Positions 44,312 through 55,963 of a stretch of 64,000 nucleotides of DNA are shown here, one piece after another. Numbering within the stretch: the first letter of the stretch is position 1; each line of letters begins with the position of its first letter. The translations under genes were made by a program, and so were the position numbers. The stretch covers positions 13,563,991-13,627,990 of the forward strand of contig OX442317.1 in the NCBI GenBank assembly GCA_949358305.1. The letters run 5' to 3'. Below the pieces are notes generated by a model. The model saw only the letters and a program-made list of their open reading frames with translations. It was not told where the DNA came from and ran no database searches. The stretch comes from Strigamia acuminata (lineage: Eukaryota > Arthropoda > Chilopoda > Geophilomorpha > Linotaeniidae).

Positions 44312-47084
44312 AAAAATTGATTAAAAACGAACAAACATGATTAAAAATCAACAAAAATCGACTGAAATCGGACAATAATCAATTCAGAATGACAAATAAC
44401 GATTAAAATTGGCAAAAATTGTCACAAATAGAGAAAAACCGATTAAAAATCAGCAAGAAACCAATAGAAATTGATAAAATCAAATAAAAATTAACAAATA
44501 TCCATTTTGTTTGCTTTTAAACAAATTAAGAACTTTGAAAACACACGACAATTTTAAACAGTAAACACCGGGGTCAAATAAGCGCCGCTACTCGTTTAAA
44601 CACCGGGGAGGTGTTAGTGAAGTGCCTCGAGTGGAGAAATTAATAAACGCTCGAGGCACCACGGTAGGCTTATTAAACACAAAATATGAAACGCTCGATC
44701 TTCAACAGGCGCACACGCCCGAGAACACCTCGGCATGCCTCAGCACTCTCCAAGAAACGAGAAAAACCAAGGCAAAAAAAAAAAAAATACACCAAAATTA
44801 GGACTAAAATCAAACACACATGGGGCCCGGAAGATTGATAACATCCCGGCATATATTCAAGGCAGTACGCCATGTTTTTTCCACCATTTTGTAAGTTTAT
44901 TTCAATATTCATAAAGTTTATTGCTTTTTGTATCATTAGTAGTATTCCCTTGTGTGATGTGGTTTTATAAATATCACACACAACTGCTTCTGCTGTTTTC
45001 TTCACGTTTATGCTTCGTGTATGCACGTGAAGCCCTCGCACATCTTTTGAGCACCTGTACACATTTGGACACGCTCAAGGTGCTACATCGCGCGCTCAAA
45101 CGCACTAGATCGCGCGCGCAAACGCGCTACATCACGCATATTAGGGATAAGAACAGACCGGGATAGGGACTGGACTGGTAATGTTTGCCCTATGCGGATA
45201 CGGGACGGGACGGGATTACAGTTGCTAAATTCGTACTGCGAGGCGGAGACAATTTTCTAATTCCAGTTGTTATTTATCACTATTAAGCCTAATATTGAGC
45301 CTGATAATGCTAAAATAAAGTAAATAAACAACAACAACAAACTCATTATTAAAAGTAAATTACACTGTATGACCAAAATATTGTTGTTTCTTTACTTTAT
45401 TTTAGCATTATTAGGCCTAATATTAGGCTTAATACTGATTTATTTCAATTATGCAATCATACGCGCGTATTACGCTAACGTAATGGACCCGGGACGGGTC
45501 GGGACCCGAAAATTGGTCCCGTTCTCATCCCTAACGCATATATATATCGCAGACATATCGCGCCCACGACAAAGCACAAACCCATGGCAGTCACCAAAGA
45601 ATATTTACGCCGCTTCCACGCACGTTTTATTTTCTCACAGGCCTCTACACATTTAACTTGCGCGCGCACTTGCTACGTGCTCGTGTGGTCACAATAAATA
45701 CCTAATTTTCATTAAAATAACGAATGAACGAAATCACTTCAACCACACTTGCTACGGTCGACGCATCGACGGCGATTCGCATGCGTTACCCCAAATACCG
45801 ATAAAAAATCGCAGAAAACACTAATCCCGACCCAAAAACCGCCAAAATTACCCTCAACACACGCCAACAACCTTCCACCACTTAAATTACACCGGAAAAA
45901 AACAATTTCAAACCGAAAAATCAACAAAAAAGGCCAAAAAAATATTGCAAACAAAGAGAAAAGATCAATTATCGAGGCAAATCCCCACCACAAAACAACG
46001 CATCGCCGGTATACACTTAAGCGTACAGTGCACAACACTACTGTTTATTTTCAATGATCCAATAAATAAAATTTGAAACAAAGTTGAGTGGAATTGTACG
46101 TTTCTTGTATATTAAAGTTTTTATTTTGTTTGTTTACACTTAATTTTTTTTTTCCATCATAGAATGGCGACTCGATACTTTTGTAGCTCGAATTCACTTC
46201 GTAAACGTGGTCGGTGTTCATCACGCGTCAATGCGCTCGTGCAATAGTATAGGCGCGCATACGATTTGATGCGCGCAAAACTTGCAAAACTTGCACGGAA
46301 TTTGGGCAATTTTTGACAAATTTCAGCAGATTTTTGCCTGTATTTGACAAATTTCAGAAGATTTTTGCCTATATTTGACAAATTTCAGAAGATTTCCTCA
46401 ATCCTCAAACATTTGCTGAAATTTCTCATAAAATTTCTAAAATTAATTGAAATTTGTCTGAAATTTGTCTGGAATTTGTCAAATATTGTCAAAAATCCGT
46501 GGAAATTTGTCAAATACTGGCAAAAATCCATGTAAATTTGTCAAAAATTGCCATAATTCGGTGCAAATTGTGTTAGATATTGGAAAAATTTATTTTAACG
46601 CTTCCAACGCGCCAGTAAATCGCGCGTGCACACGCATGGATTTTTCGTCATAGTTGGATGCGCGCAAACCTCACGTAACTTGCGCCAAAATTTGGCAATT
46701 TTTGACAAATTTCAGCAGATTTTTGCCAGTATTTGACAAATTTCCACTGATTTTTGACAATATTTGACCCAACAACTGCGCCACGTTCCAGGCGCCGGTT
46801 TAGGCATTTTAGACCCGTTTTAGACCGTTTTAGATGGCGAAAACGTTCTCTCCATCATTTTCTACCCCTGGGTGAGGTTTTCAGCGTTCATGATTGATGA
46901 AAAAGCTGTTTTCTAACTAGCTGTCCCATTGCTAGTTTTGGCGTCAGGTTTTAGCAACCTTCCGATCCGACTCTGTCGTCTGCACGACCTCCAAGACTGT
47001 TTTAGGGTTAATTTGAGTCAAATAATTCATTCTGGGGGTTGTTTTGGGTTTTTTACAAGTGTGTTTTTGTAGTTTTTATTGGTT
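44312..47084 (-). repeat. Segment Q (inverted), interrupted
   Basis: 44312-44525 and 45840-47084 are the reverse complement of segment Q at 33801-34985 and 48823-50005. The intervening 44526-45839 is absent from the other copies and contains the hAT-like element and other unmatched DNA. The inner part (46380-46720) has extra AAATTTGTCAAA-type units compared with Q. Confidence 0.8.
45142..45533. mobile_element. Foldback hAT-like element with 8-bp TSD
   Basis: Terminal inverted repeats TAGGGATAAGAACAGACC and (right end, complement) TAGGGATGAGAACGGGACC. The arms are inverted over about 170 bp (GCCTAATATTGAGCCTGATA against TTAGGCCTAATATTAGGCTT). Flanked by ACGCATAT at 45134-45141 and 45534-45541. 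An 8-bp duplication and TAGGG ends are typical of hAT-superfamily MITEs. No transposase. Confidence 0.85.
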
Positions 47085-48822
47085 TCAAACATTGTCAATT
47101 CTTTATACAAGTGTAACTTTCATTTCTCTGTATTTTGAGAACTTTGCATTGCAGCAAAGTTCATTTCTTGCCCCTTAATTATTGTGTAATTGTTGGTTTT
47201 CAAGCCCGTTTTTTAACAATAACTTTATTTGAAGTGCCTATTGTTTCAGGCACGTGCTTCCACGTGCCTTTTATTGTTGAGCAATTTCTTGGGCAGTTGC
47301 GCTCCTGTTGCTAGCATTGCCGCGCGTTCTCCGCGCGTGTACTCGCGCGTTTCGCATCACACACATTCGGGTTCGATGGCCTATCGCGGCGGCACATTGT
47401 GTGGCATAGCGCGGCACGTTGCAATTACGTGACGTGGCACGTTGCTGTTACGTGACGCGATAGCCAGTATTTAAGCAGGGGATTCCATCATCGTTTACAC
47501 AAATGCGCATTGCAACGTGGAGGCGCATTCGAGTCCTTTTCCCAAGCGAAATCGTATTCGATTCGCTTTCGAATCGAATACGAGTTTTGTCCTTTTTCAA
47601 CGCGAAATCGTATTCGATTCGCTTTCGAATCGTATACGAGATGGTCGATGATTTTTGTTTCCCGGACTTTGATTCGTATTCGAGTTGTTACGAGTTCGTA
47701 TTTTGATCGTATTCGTATTCGAATCGAATTCGAATCGTATTCGAATCGAATACGAATCGAATTCGAGTCGTATTCGAGATGGTCGATGATTTCCACTCGC
47801 TCGTATACGCGTTGTATACGAGCTCGTATTTTGATCGTAATCGTAAACGAATCGTTTACAAGTCGTATACAAGTTGTATACGACGTGTATACACCTCGTA
47901 TACGAACGAAGTTTGGAAAATCCACCGGATACTTACTACGACATGAAAACACATAGTAGTCACATACGTCTTATTTGGAAATTGTGTTTTCACAAACTTC
48001 GTTCGTATACGAGGTGTATACACGTCGTATACAACTTGTATACGACTTGTAAACGATTTGTTTACGATTACGATCAAAATACGAGCTCGTATACAACGCG
48101 TATACGAGCGAGTGGAAATCATCGACCATCTCGAATACGACTCGAATTCGATTCGTATTCGATTCGAATACGATTCGAATTCGATTCGAATACGAATACG
48201 ATCAAAATACGAACTCGTAACAACTCGAATACGAATCAAAGTCCGGGAAACAAAAATCATCGACCATCTCGTATACGATTCGAAAGCGAATCGAATACGA
48301 TTTCGCGTTGAAAAAGGACAAAACTCGTATTCGATTCGAAAGCGAATCGAATACGATTTCGCTTGGGAAAAGGACTCGAATGCGCCTCCACGTTGCAATG
48401 CGCATTTGTGTAAACGATGATGGAATCCCCTGCTTAAATACTGGCTATCGCGTCACGTAACAGCAACGTGCCACGTCACGTAATTGCAACGTGCCGCGCT
48501 ATGCCACACAATGTGCCGCCGCGATAGGCCATCGAATCCGAATGTGTGTGATGCGAAACGCGAGTACGCGCGCGGAGAACGCGCGGCAATGCTAGCAACA
48601 GGAGCGCAACTGCCCAAGAAATTGCTCAACAATAAAAGGCACGTGGAAGCACGTGCCTGAAACAATAGGCACTTCAAATAAAGTTATTGTTAAAAAACGG
48701 GCTTCAAAACCAACAATTACACAATAATTAAGGGGCAAGAAATGAACTTTGCTGCAATGCAAAGTTCTCAAAATACAGAGAAATGAAAGTTACACTTGTA
48801 TAAAGAATTGACAATGTTTGAA
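47085..48822. repeat. Giant palindrome B (arms ~870 bp)
   Basis: Centred near 47954. The left arm equals 31501-32370 and the right arm equals 32930-33800 of palindrome A, so B lacks A's inner 570 bp. The outer flanks (Q inverted, Q forward) extend the symmetry outward. Confidence 0.9.
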
Positions 48823-50005
48823 ACCAATAAAAACTACAAAAACACACTTGTAAAAAACCCAAAACAACCCCCAGAATGAATTATTTGACTCAAATTAACC
48901 CTAAAACAGTCTTGGAGGTCGTGCAGACGACAGAGTCGGATCGGAAGGTTGCTAAAACCTGACGCCAAAACTAGCAATGGGACAGCTAGTTAGAAAACAG
49001 CTTTTTCATCAATCATGAACGCTGAAAACCTCACCCAGGGGTAGAAAATGATGGAGAGAACGTTTTCGCCATCTAAAACGGTCTAAAACGGGTCTAAAAT
49101 GCCTAAACCGGCGCCTGGAACGTGGCGCAGTTGTTGGGTCAAATATTGTCAAAAATCAGTGGAAATTTGTCAAATATAGGCAAAAATCTGCTGAAATTTG
49201 TCAAAAATTGACCAAATTCCGTGCAAGTTTTGCAAGTTTTGTGCGCATCAAGCCATGCGCGCCTATACTATTGCACGAGCGCATTGACGCGTGATGAAAA
49301 CCGACCACGTTTATATCAGTGAATTCGAGCTACAAAAGTATCGAATCGCCATTCTAGTATGGAACAAAAAAAATTAAAAAATAAAAACTTTAATATACGA
49401 GAAACGTACAATTCCACTCAACTTTGTTTCAAATTTTATTTATTGGATCATTAAAAATAAACAGTAGTGTTGTGCACTGTACACTTAAATGTATACCGCA
49501 GTACAAGTACCGCGGTCCCGGTACTGCACCGGTACACGTAAAAACGCGAGTTTCTCAAATTTAAAAAGTTGATGTCGGCGGCGATGCGTTGTTTTGTGGT
49601 GAGAATTTGCCTCGAGAATTGATCTTATCTCTTTGTTTGCAATATTTTTTTTGGCATTCTTTGTTGATTTTTCGGTTTGAATTTGTTTTTTTCCGGTGTA
49701 ATTTGAGTGGTGGAAGGTTGTTGGGGTGTGTTGAGGGCAATTTTGGTTATTTGTTGATTTTTAATTGATTTAATCGTTTTCTGTTTGTTTTTGCTGGTTT
49801 TTAATCGATTTTTCTGTATTTTTGGTCAATTTTTACCAATTGTAATTGTTATTTGTCATTCTGAATTGATTATTGTCCGATTTTATTCGATTATTGTCAG
49901 ATTTCAGTCGATTTTTGTCGATTTCTAATCAATGTTTATACATTTCTTATCAAGTTTTGTATATTTTTGTTGATTTTTAATCATATTTGTTCCTTTTTAA
50001 TCAAA
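48823..50005 (+). repeat. Segment Q (forward), flank of palindrome B
   Basis: Nearly identical to 33801-34985. Confidence 0.9.
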
Positions 50006-50039
50006 GTCGAAAACGAGTTGTAAATGCGTTCGTATGCGA

Positions 50040-50363
50040 CGCGAACGCGTATTGGAGTCGATTCCAAGTTCGTATTCCATCGCGAACGCGCATTTGAGAC
50101 GTAAACAAGTTTATCTTTTTCACTCTCGCTTGATCCCCCTTTATCGCGCCTCATTGCTCCTGTGAAAAAAAATATATGAGAATGCACAGAAATGAACCTT
50201 CCAATACTTACATGAAAATTGGCAACCTTGACACAAAACAGTCTATCGACACTCCCAACACCACCCCGGACATTTTTCGGAAGAGTTTGGTCCACCCGGA
50301 ATCCGCAGAATAGTCTCCCCCGAAATGCGGATTTCGCGGACGCCAATCCGCGAAAAGGATAAA
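50040..50363 (+). repeat. Direct repeat D1, second block
   Basis: Copy of 35015-35338 at an offset of 15025. Confidence 0.85.
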
Positions 50364-50399
50364 AAATTTCCAATGTATAAACTTTATTTCTGTTTTCAG

Positions 50400-50612
50400 T
50401 TTCCTGATATGATTAAAGAAAATCCTAAATATTATTTCCAAACATTTATCAAATTCTTTTCAAAAGCAGTTGTGGAGGCGTCTACTACGAACGAGTCATC
50501 GTGGGCGTCAAATTTGAATATTTTTAACTTTCTGCGTTTGCACGAATTCGCAGAATTCGTCCACTGGCATCGTGGCGACGCATGGTCGACATTTTGTATT
50601 CATATGTGACGC
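50400..50612 (+). pseudogene. Frameshifted copy of the exon-like ORF
   Basis: As 35375-35640, but a single A is missing near 50581 and the frame ends at once in ...HRGDAWSTFCIHM and a stop. If the exon was ever coding, this copy is broken. Confidence 0.35.
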
Positions 50613-50689
50613 GCACTCTATTTACTCACGTAGAACACACGAATCGCGCGCGTCAACGCGCACATGTAAATTTAGTTTCACTGAATCGC

Positions 50690-52885
50690 GTACGAGTTTT
50701 TCCCTTTTTCAACGCGAAATCGTATTCGACTCGCTTTCTAGTCGAGTACGAATTTTGCCCTTCTTCAACGCGAAATCGTATTCGACTCGCTTTCTAGTCG
50801 AGTACGAATTTTGCCCTTCTTCAACGCGAAATCGTATTCGACTCGTTTTCGAGTCGAATGCGAATTTTGCCCTTCTTCAACGCGAAATCGTATTCGACTC
50901 GTTTTCGAGTCGAATGCGAATTCGTATTCGACTCGTTTTCGAGTCGAATGCGAATTTTGTCCTTCTTCAACGCGAAATCGTATTCGACTCGTTTTCGAGT
51001 CGAGTACGAATTTTGCCCTTCTTCAACGCGAAATCGTATTCGACTCGTTTTCGAGTCGAGTACGAGTTTTGCCCTTCTTCAACGCGAAATCGTATTCGAC
51101 TCGTTTTCGAGTCGAGTACGAGTTTTGCCCTTCTTCAACGCGAAATCGTATTCGACTCGTTTTCGAGTCGAGTACGAATTTTGCCCTTCTTCAACGCGAA
51201 ATCGTATTCGACTCGTTTTCGAGTCGAGTACGAGTTTTGCCCTTCTTCAACGCGAAATCGTATTCGACTCGTTTTCGAGTCGAGTACGAGTTTTGCCCTT
51301 CTTCAACGCGAAATCGTATTCGATTCGCTTTCGAATCGTATACGAGATGGTCGATTTTTGTTTCCCGGACTTTGATTCGTATTCGAGTTGTTACGAGTTC
51401 GTATTTCGATCGTATTCGTATTCGAATCGAATTCGAATCGTATTCGAATCGAATACGAATCGAATTCGAGTCGTATTCGAGATGGTCGATGATTTCCACT
51501 CGCTCGTATACGCGTTGTATACGAGCTCGTATTTTGATCGTAATCGTAAACGAATCGTTTACAAGTTGTATACAAGTTGTATACGACGTGTATACACCTC
51601 GTATACGAACGAAGTTTGTGAAAACACAATTTCCAAATAAGACGTATGTGACTACTATGTGTTTTCATGTCGTAGTAAGTATCCGGTGGATTTTCCAAAC
51701 TTCGTTCGTATACGAGGTGTATACACGTCGTATACAACTTGTATACGACTTGTAAACGATTCGTTTACGATTACGATCAAAATACGAGCTCGTATACAAC
51801 GCGTATATGAGCGAGTGGAAATCATCGACCATCTCGAATGCGACTCGAATACGATTCGAATACATCTCGAATACATCTCGAATACGAGTCGTACGAGTCA
51901 AAGTCCGGTAACGGGTCATCGTATTCGAGTTGTTACGAGTTCGTATTTTGATCGTATTCGTATTCGAATCGAATTCGAATCGTATTCGAATCGAATACGA
52001 ATTCGCATTCGACTCGAAAACGAGTCGAATACGATTTCGCGTTGAAGAAGGGCAAAATTCGTACTCGACTCGAAAACGAGTCGAATACGATTTCGCGTTG
52101 AAGAAGGGCAAAATTCGCATTCGACTCGAAAACGAGTCGAATACGAATTCGCATTCGACTCGAAAACGAGTCGAATACGATTTCGCGTTGAAGAAGGGCA
52201 AAACTCGTACTCGACTCGAAAACGAGTCGAATACGATTTCGCGTTGAAGAAGGGCAAAACTCGTACTCGACTCGAAAACGAGTCGAATACGATTTCGCGT
52301 TGAAGAAGGGCAAAATTCGCATTCGACTCGAAAACGAGTCGAATACGAATTCGCATTCGACTCGAAAACGAGTCGAATACGATTTCGCGTTGAAGAAGGG
52401 CAAAACTCGTACTCGACTCGAAAACGAGTCGAATACGATTTCGCGTTGAAGAAGGGCAAAACTCGTACTCGACTCGAAAACGAGTCGAATACGATTTCGC
52501 GTTGAAGAAGGGCAAAATTCGCATTCGACTCGAAAACGAGTCGAATACGATTTCGCGTTGAAGAAGGGCAAAACTCGTACTCGACTCGAAAACGAGTCGA
52601 ATACGATTTCTCGTTGAAGAAGGGCAAAACTCGTACTCGACTCGAAAACGAGTCGAATACGATTTCGCGTTGAAGAAGGGCAAAATTCGCATTCGACTCG
52701 AAAACGAGTCGAATACGATTTCGCGTTGAAGAAGGGCAAAACTCGTACTCGACTAGAAAACGAGTCGAATACGATTTCGCGTTGAAGAAGGGCAAAATTC
52801 GCATTCGACTCGAAAACGAGTCGAATACGATTTCGCGTTGAAGAAGGGCAAAATTCGTACTCGACTAGAAAGCGAGTCGAATACG
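50690..52885. repeat. Hairpin array B
   Basis: Same architecture as 35665-38235 with fewer units: the left half is shorter by 169 bp (three 56-bp units plus one extra T present in A), the right half by 202 bp (three units plus one ~34-bp short unit). The flanking sequence is otherwise nearly identical. Confidence 0.95.
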
Positions 52886-52914
52886 AGATCATTTTTTGAT
52901 CTGGGTCGTGAATG

Positions 52915-53245
52915 CGTCCGTATGTCACGCGAACGCGTGTTGGAGTCGATTCCGAGTTCGTATTCCATCTTGAACGCGCATTGGAGACGTAAACCAGTTT
53001 ATTTTACCCACTCTCGCTCGATCCCGCTTCATCGCTCCTTGTCGCTCCTGTGAAAAAAAATACATGAGAATGTGCAGAAATGAACCTTCCAATACTCACA
53101 TGAAAATTGACAACCTTGACACAAAACAGTCTATTGACACTCCCAACACCACCCCGGACATTTTCCGGAAGAGTTTGGTCCACCCGGAATCCCCAGAATA
53201 GTCGCCCCCGAAATGCGGATTTCGCGGAAGCCAATCCGCGAAAAG
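52915..53245 (+). repeat. Direct repeat D2, second block
   Basis: Copy of 38262-38596, truncated after CCGCGAAAAGG where segment X begins. Confidence 0.85.
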
Positions 53246-53833
53246 GTTAAGGGTGACGCGATCACGCCGCTAAATCGACGCACACTTTACTCACGGATGC
53301 GCACCGGCACTGAAACGTCCAGAAACACGCTTCTACACGTTTCTACGGCGTCGGCATTGTTTATTTATTTGTTTATTCGTTTACTTATTTATTAATTCAT
53401 CTATTCAGACCTCGTGGTGTGCAAATTGCGGAAAGGTCCCTCATTTTTAGCGTTACGGCGGCCTGTGTATTGGTCCCGTGTTCGCAATTCTGACTTGAAC
53501 GCAGCCAATCGAACGAGACCCGACATCAATCTCGATAGCGACGCGTCGGAACGCAAAGAACTGCTCACCGAGAATTGAAAGTGTAATTGTAAAACAAATA
53601 ATCAACAAATAATCAATGTGGAACAATCAATCATCGTGTAATATTTTATTAATAAATTGTATTTATTTTGAAAAAAAAAAAACAAAAAAAAAAAACAACA
53701 ACAACAACTAATTTATCTTTCGATGCGAGTAAATTACAAACTTTGTCTTTGAGTTTTAGTCACCCCAAAAGTTGAATCAAATTTTCAATTTAATTATTAA
53801 TTCCATCTATCCGTCTGCCTGTCTTCTCCTTGC

Positions 53834-53956
53834 AGCACCCCGGGTCCGCAGCGATGGGACGCGCGCCGTCGACGAGCGTGTACGTGCTGAGCGGCCCATT
53901 GCCCGGCATCGCAACGGAGCAGCATTTCGAGCGACCAGACTCGGTGTCGTCGTAGA
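53834..53956 (+). CDS. Possible terminal exon, copy 2
   Basis: Counterpart of 26398-26517 with one extra codon (CAG) before CATTTC, frame maintained to TAG. Same caveats. Confidence 0.25.
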
Positions 53957-55376
53957 GGAGACACAGACTGCACGTCCTTCTCGTCGACGCACCAGGAGCT
54001 GATACCATCGTCCACTAGGAGGCAACACGCCACGTCTAGGTTGCAATTAATCAATCAATCAATCAGTTTAACAAAATCCTGCAATCATAAAACGTCTGGT
54101 TAAAATTCAAATATTTATACATTTTCTGATCATATTTCACCCATCCAACAACTCGTTTCGTTCCAGGTGTCGCGAAACACTCGATTTTATATCTAGTCGG
54201 TCACTTGTTTTTCTTCCACCTGAAATTCAAGATAAATTAATTCAATTCGTTCAAACCAAATAAATCAACTCGTATTAAAAAGATTTGATCCGCCATTATT
54301 TCACTCGGTTTAACATCGTTAACCTGTATGAAAAATAGAAATAAAGTCATAAATCAGTTTTTTTCTACATGCACCGGTAGTTTCGATGGATGAACGGTCC
54401 TTCAGCAATGTTGTGCGAAAAACAATGCACGCAAATTCGTTGAATTTCCTCCAGATTCCGTAACACCAATTCGAGTGGCCTTATATGTATGCGCGCGCGA
54501 GTATGTATGTGTGTCAACACGCGAGAACGACGCGAGGACTCCGTGTGGCACCTGTCGCGAGCAACCGAGAATGACACGTAGCAAACCGTCTGCGCATCGT
54601 GTTTCCTGCAAAAATGAGAACGATCTGTTTTTTAATACGCTGTCAGAAGTATGTGATGTAAAAAGAACTCATCTAATTGCCCTTCCTTTCCTATTTTCCA
54701 CTCTCTGTCGCTTCGTTGTCGACAAATGCGTCCTCGTTGTCCCTTTCTATTTCCAATATAGTTGTGAGAGGACCGCGGTGCGTCCTATTCTCTTCCCGAT
54801 GGACCCGCGCTAATGTCCTAGAAAAAATGTACACTCTTCAGTTTATTTCCCCGGGATTTATTTGAACTCAGGCATCCGAATTTTACTCACCTGTTGTGCT
54901 TGTTTTCGCGGCTTTTTTTTCCTCCCGGGCTCCGACCTAGTTTGTCTTCATCCGCTGACGCTTATTTCTCGTCGTTTCCAACGGCGGCCATTGCTTTTGT
55001 TGCGAGTCTTCTCTGTTTTCGGGTTTTACCAATTCCCGTCCCGAACTGCTCCCGTCACCATCACTTTTAGACAGTTTATGCCCGTTTAGACTGTCGACTC
55101 GAATAAACGTTCATTAGTTCCTGCCAGTTAATCGAAGCTAGTTAGGTCGTTTTCACGACCCGATGTCACTCGAACGGATTTATTAGCGCCTCTCTACCGT
55201 CTTTTGCCCGTTTCAATCGAGTTTTAGTGTTACCCACTTCTCCCGATGTTCTCCGTCTTCGAAGAATTTACTTATTGTTTACTCTATTCGTCGATAATAA
55301 ACAGTAAAACTTAAACACCGCCCAGTCTCTCGTCGCACGCCGGACCAACCGGATGTTACACCTGCATTAGTTAAAA

Positions 55377-55411
<35 letters not shown>

Positions 55412-55963
55412 ACAACGCCATCTATTGGGCGTGAATGCAACACACGATTCCACGGGGTTCCCATTGAATTTATTTATGTGGCCGCGCGTAGATAGTAAAT
55501 AAATAAATAAATATATATATATATATATATATAATATATATTATATATACGCAATGTTCTCTCCATTCGAGTAAACTTGTACTTTTATTGCCCTTTTGTA
55601 CATGTGACGTTGCCTCTGGTCAACGTTTTTGACCCACGATAAAAACTCCAAAATAAACAAATAAGTAAAGGGGACAAAAACCCGAACTTGTTGGTTTGTT
55701 TAAACGCGACTGGAGTGAAGTGGGCATCACAGCACCCCGCTCACGATCGCGCGCTCGAAATTATAACGGAGCCCAAAATATTATCGTCTGACCCAAAATT
55801 GTTTCGTTTTTAATTAAAAAACGATCACATAGCCGACTCCAAAACCAAAACATCGTAGCTCTTAAAAACGGGTGTAAATCGGAGACTTTGAATCAAAATC
55901 ATTCGCGGAATCGCCAACAGGTGTCGCGTCAACAAACTGGTAGCGAGCATACGTGAACTGGAA
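53957..55963. other. Intergenic part of X copy 2
   Basis: Matches 26518-28887 apart from the copy-specific indels. It contains AATC and AAAT microsatellites and the splice-like sites listed for 26945-27470. No complete gene. Confidence 0.5.
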
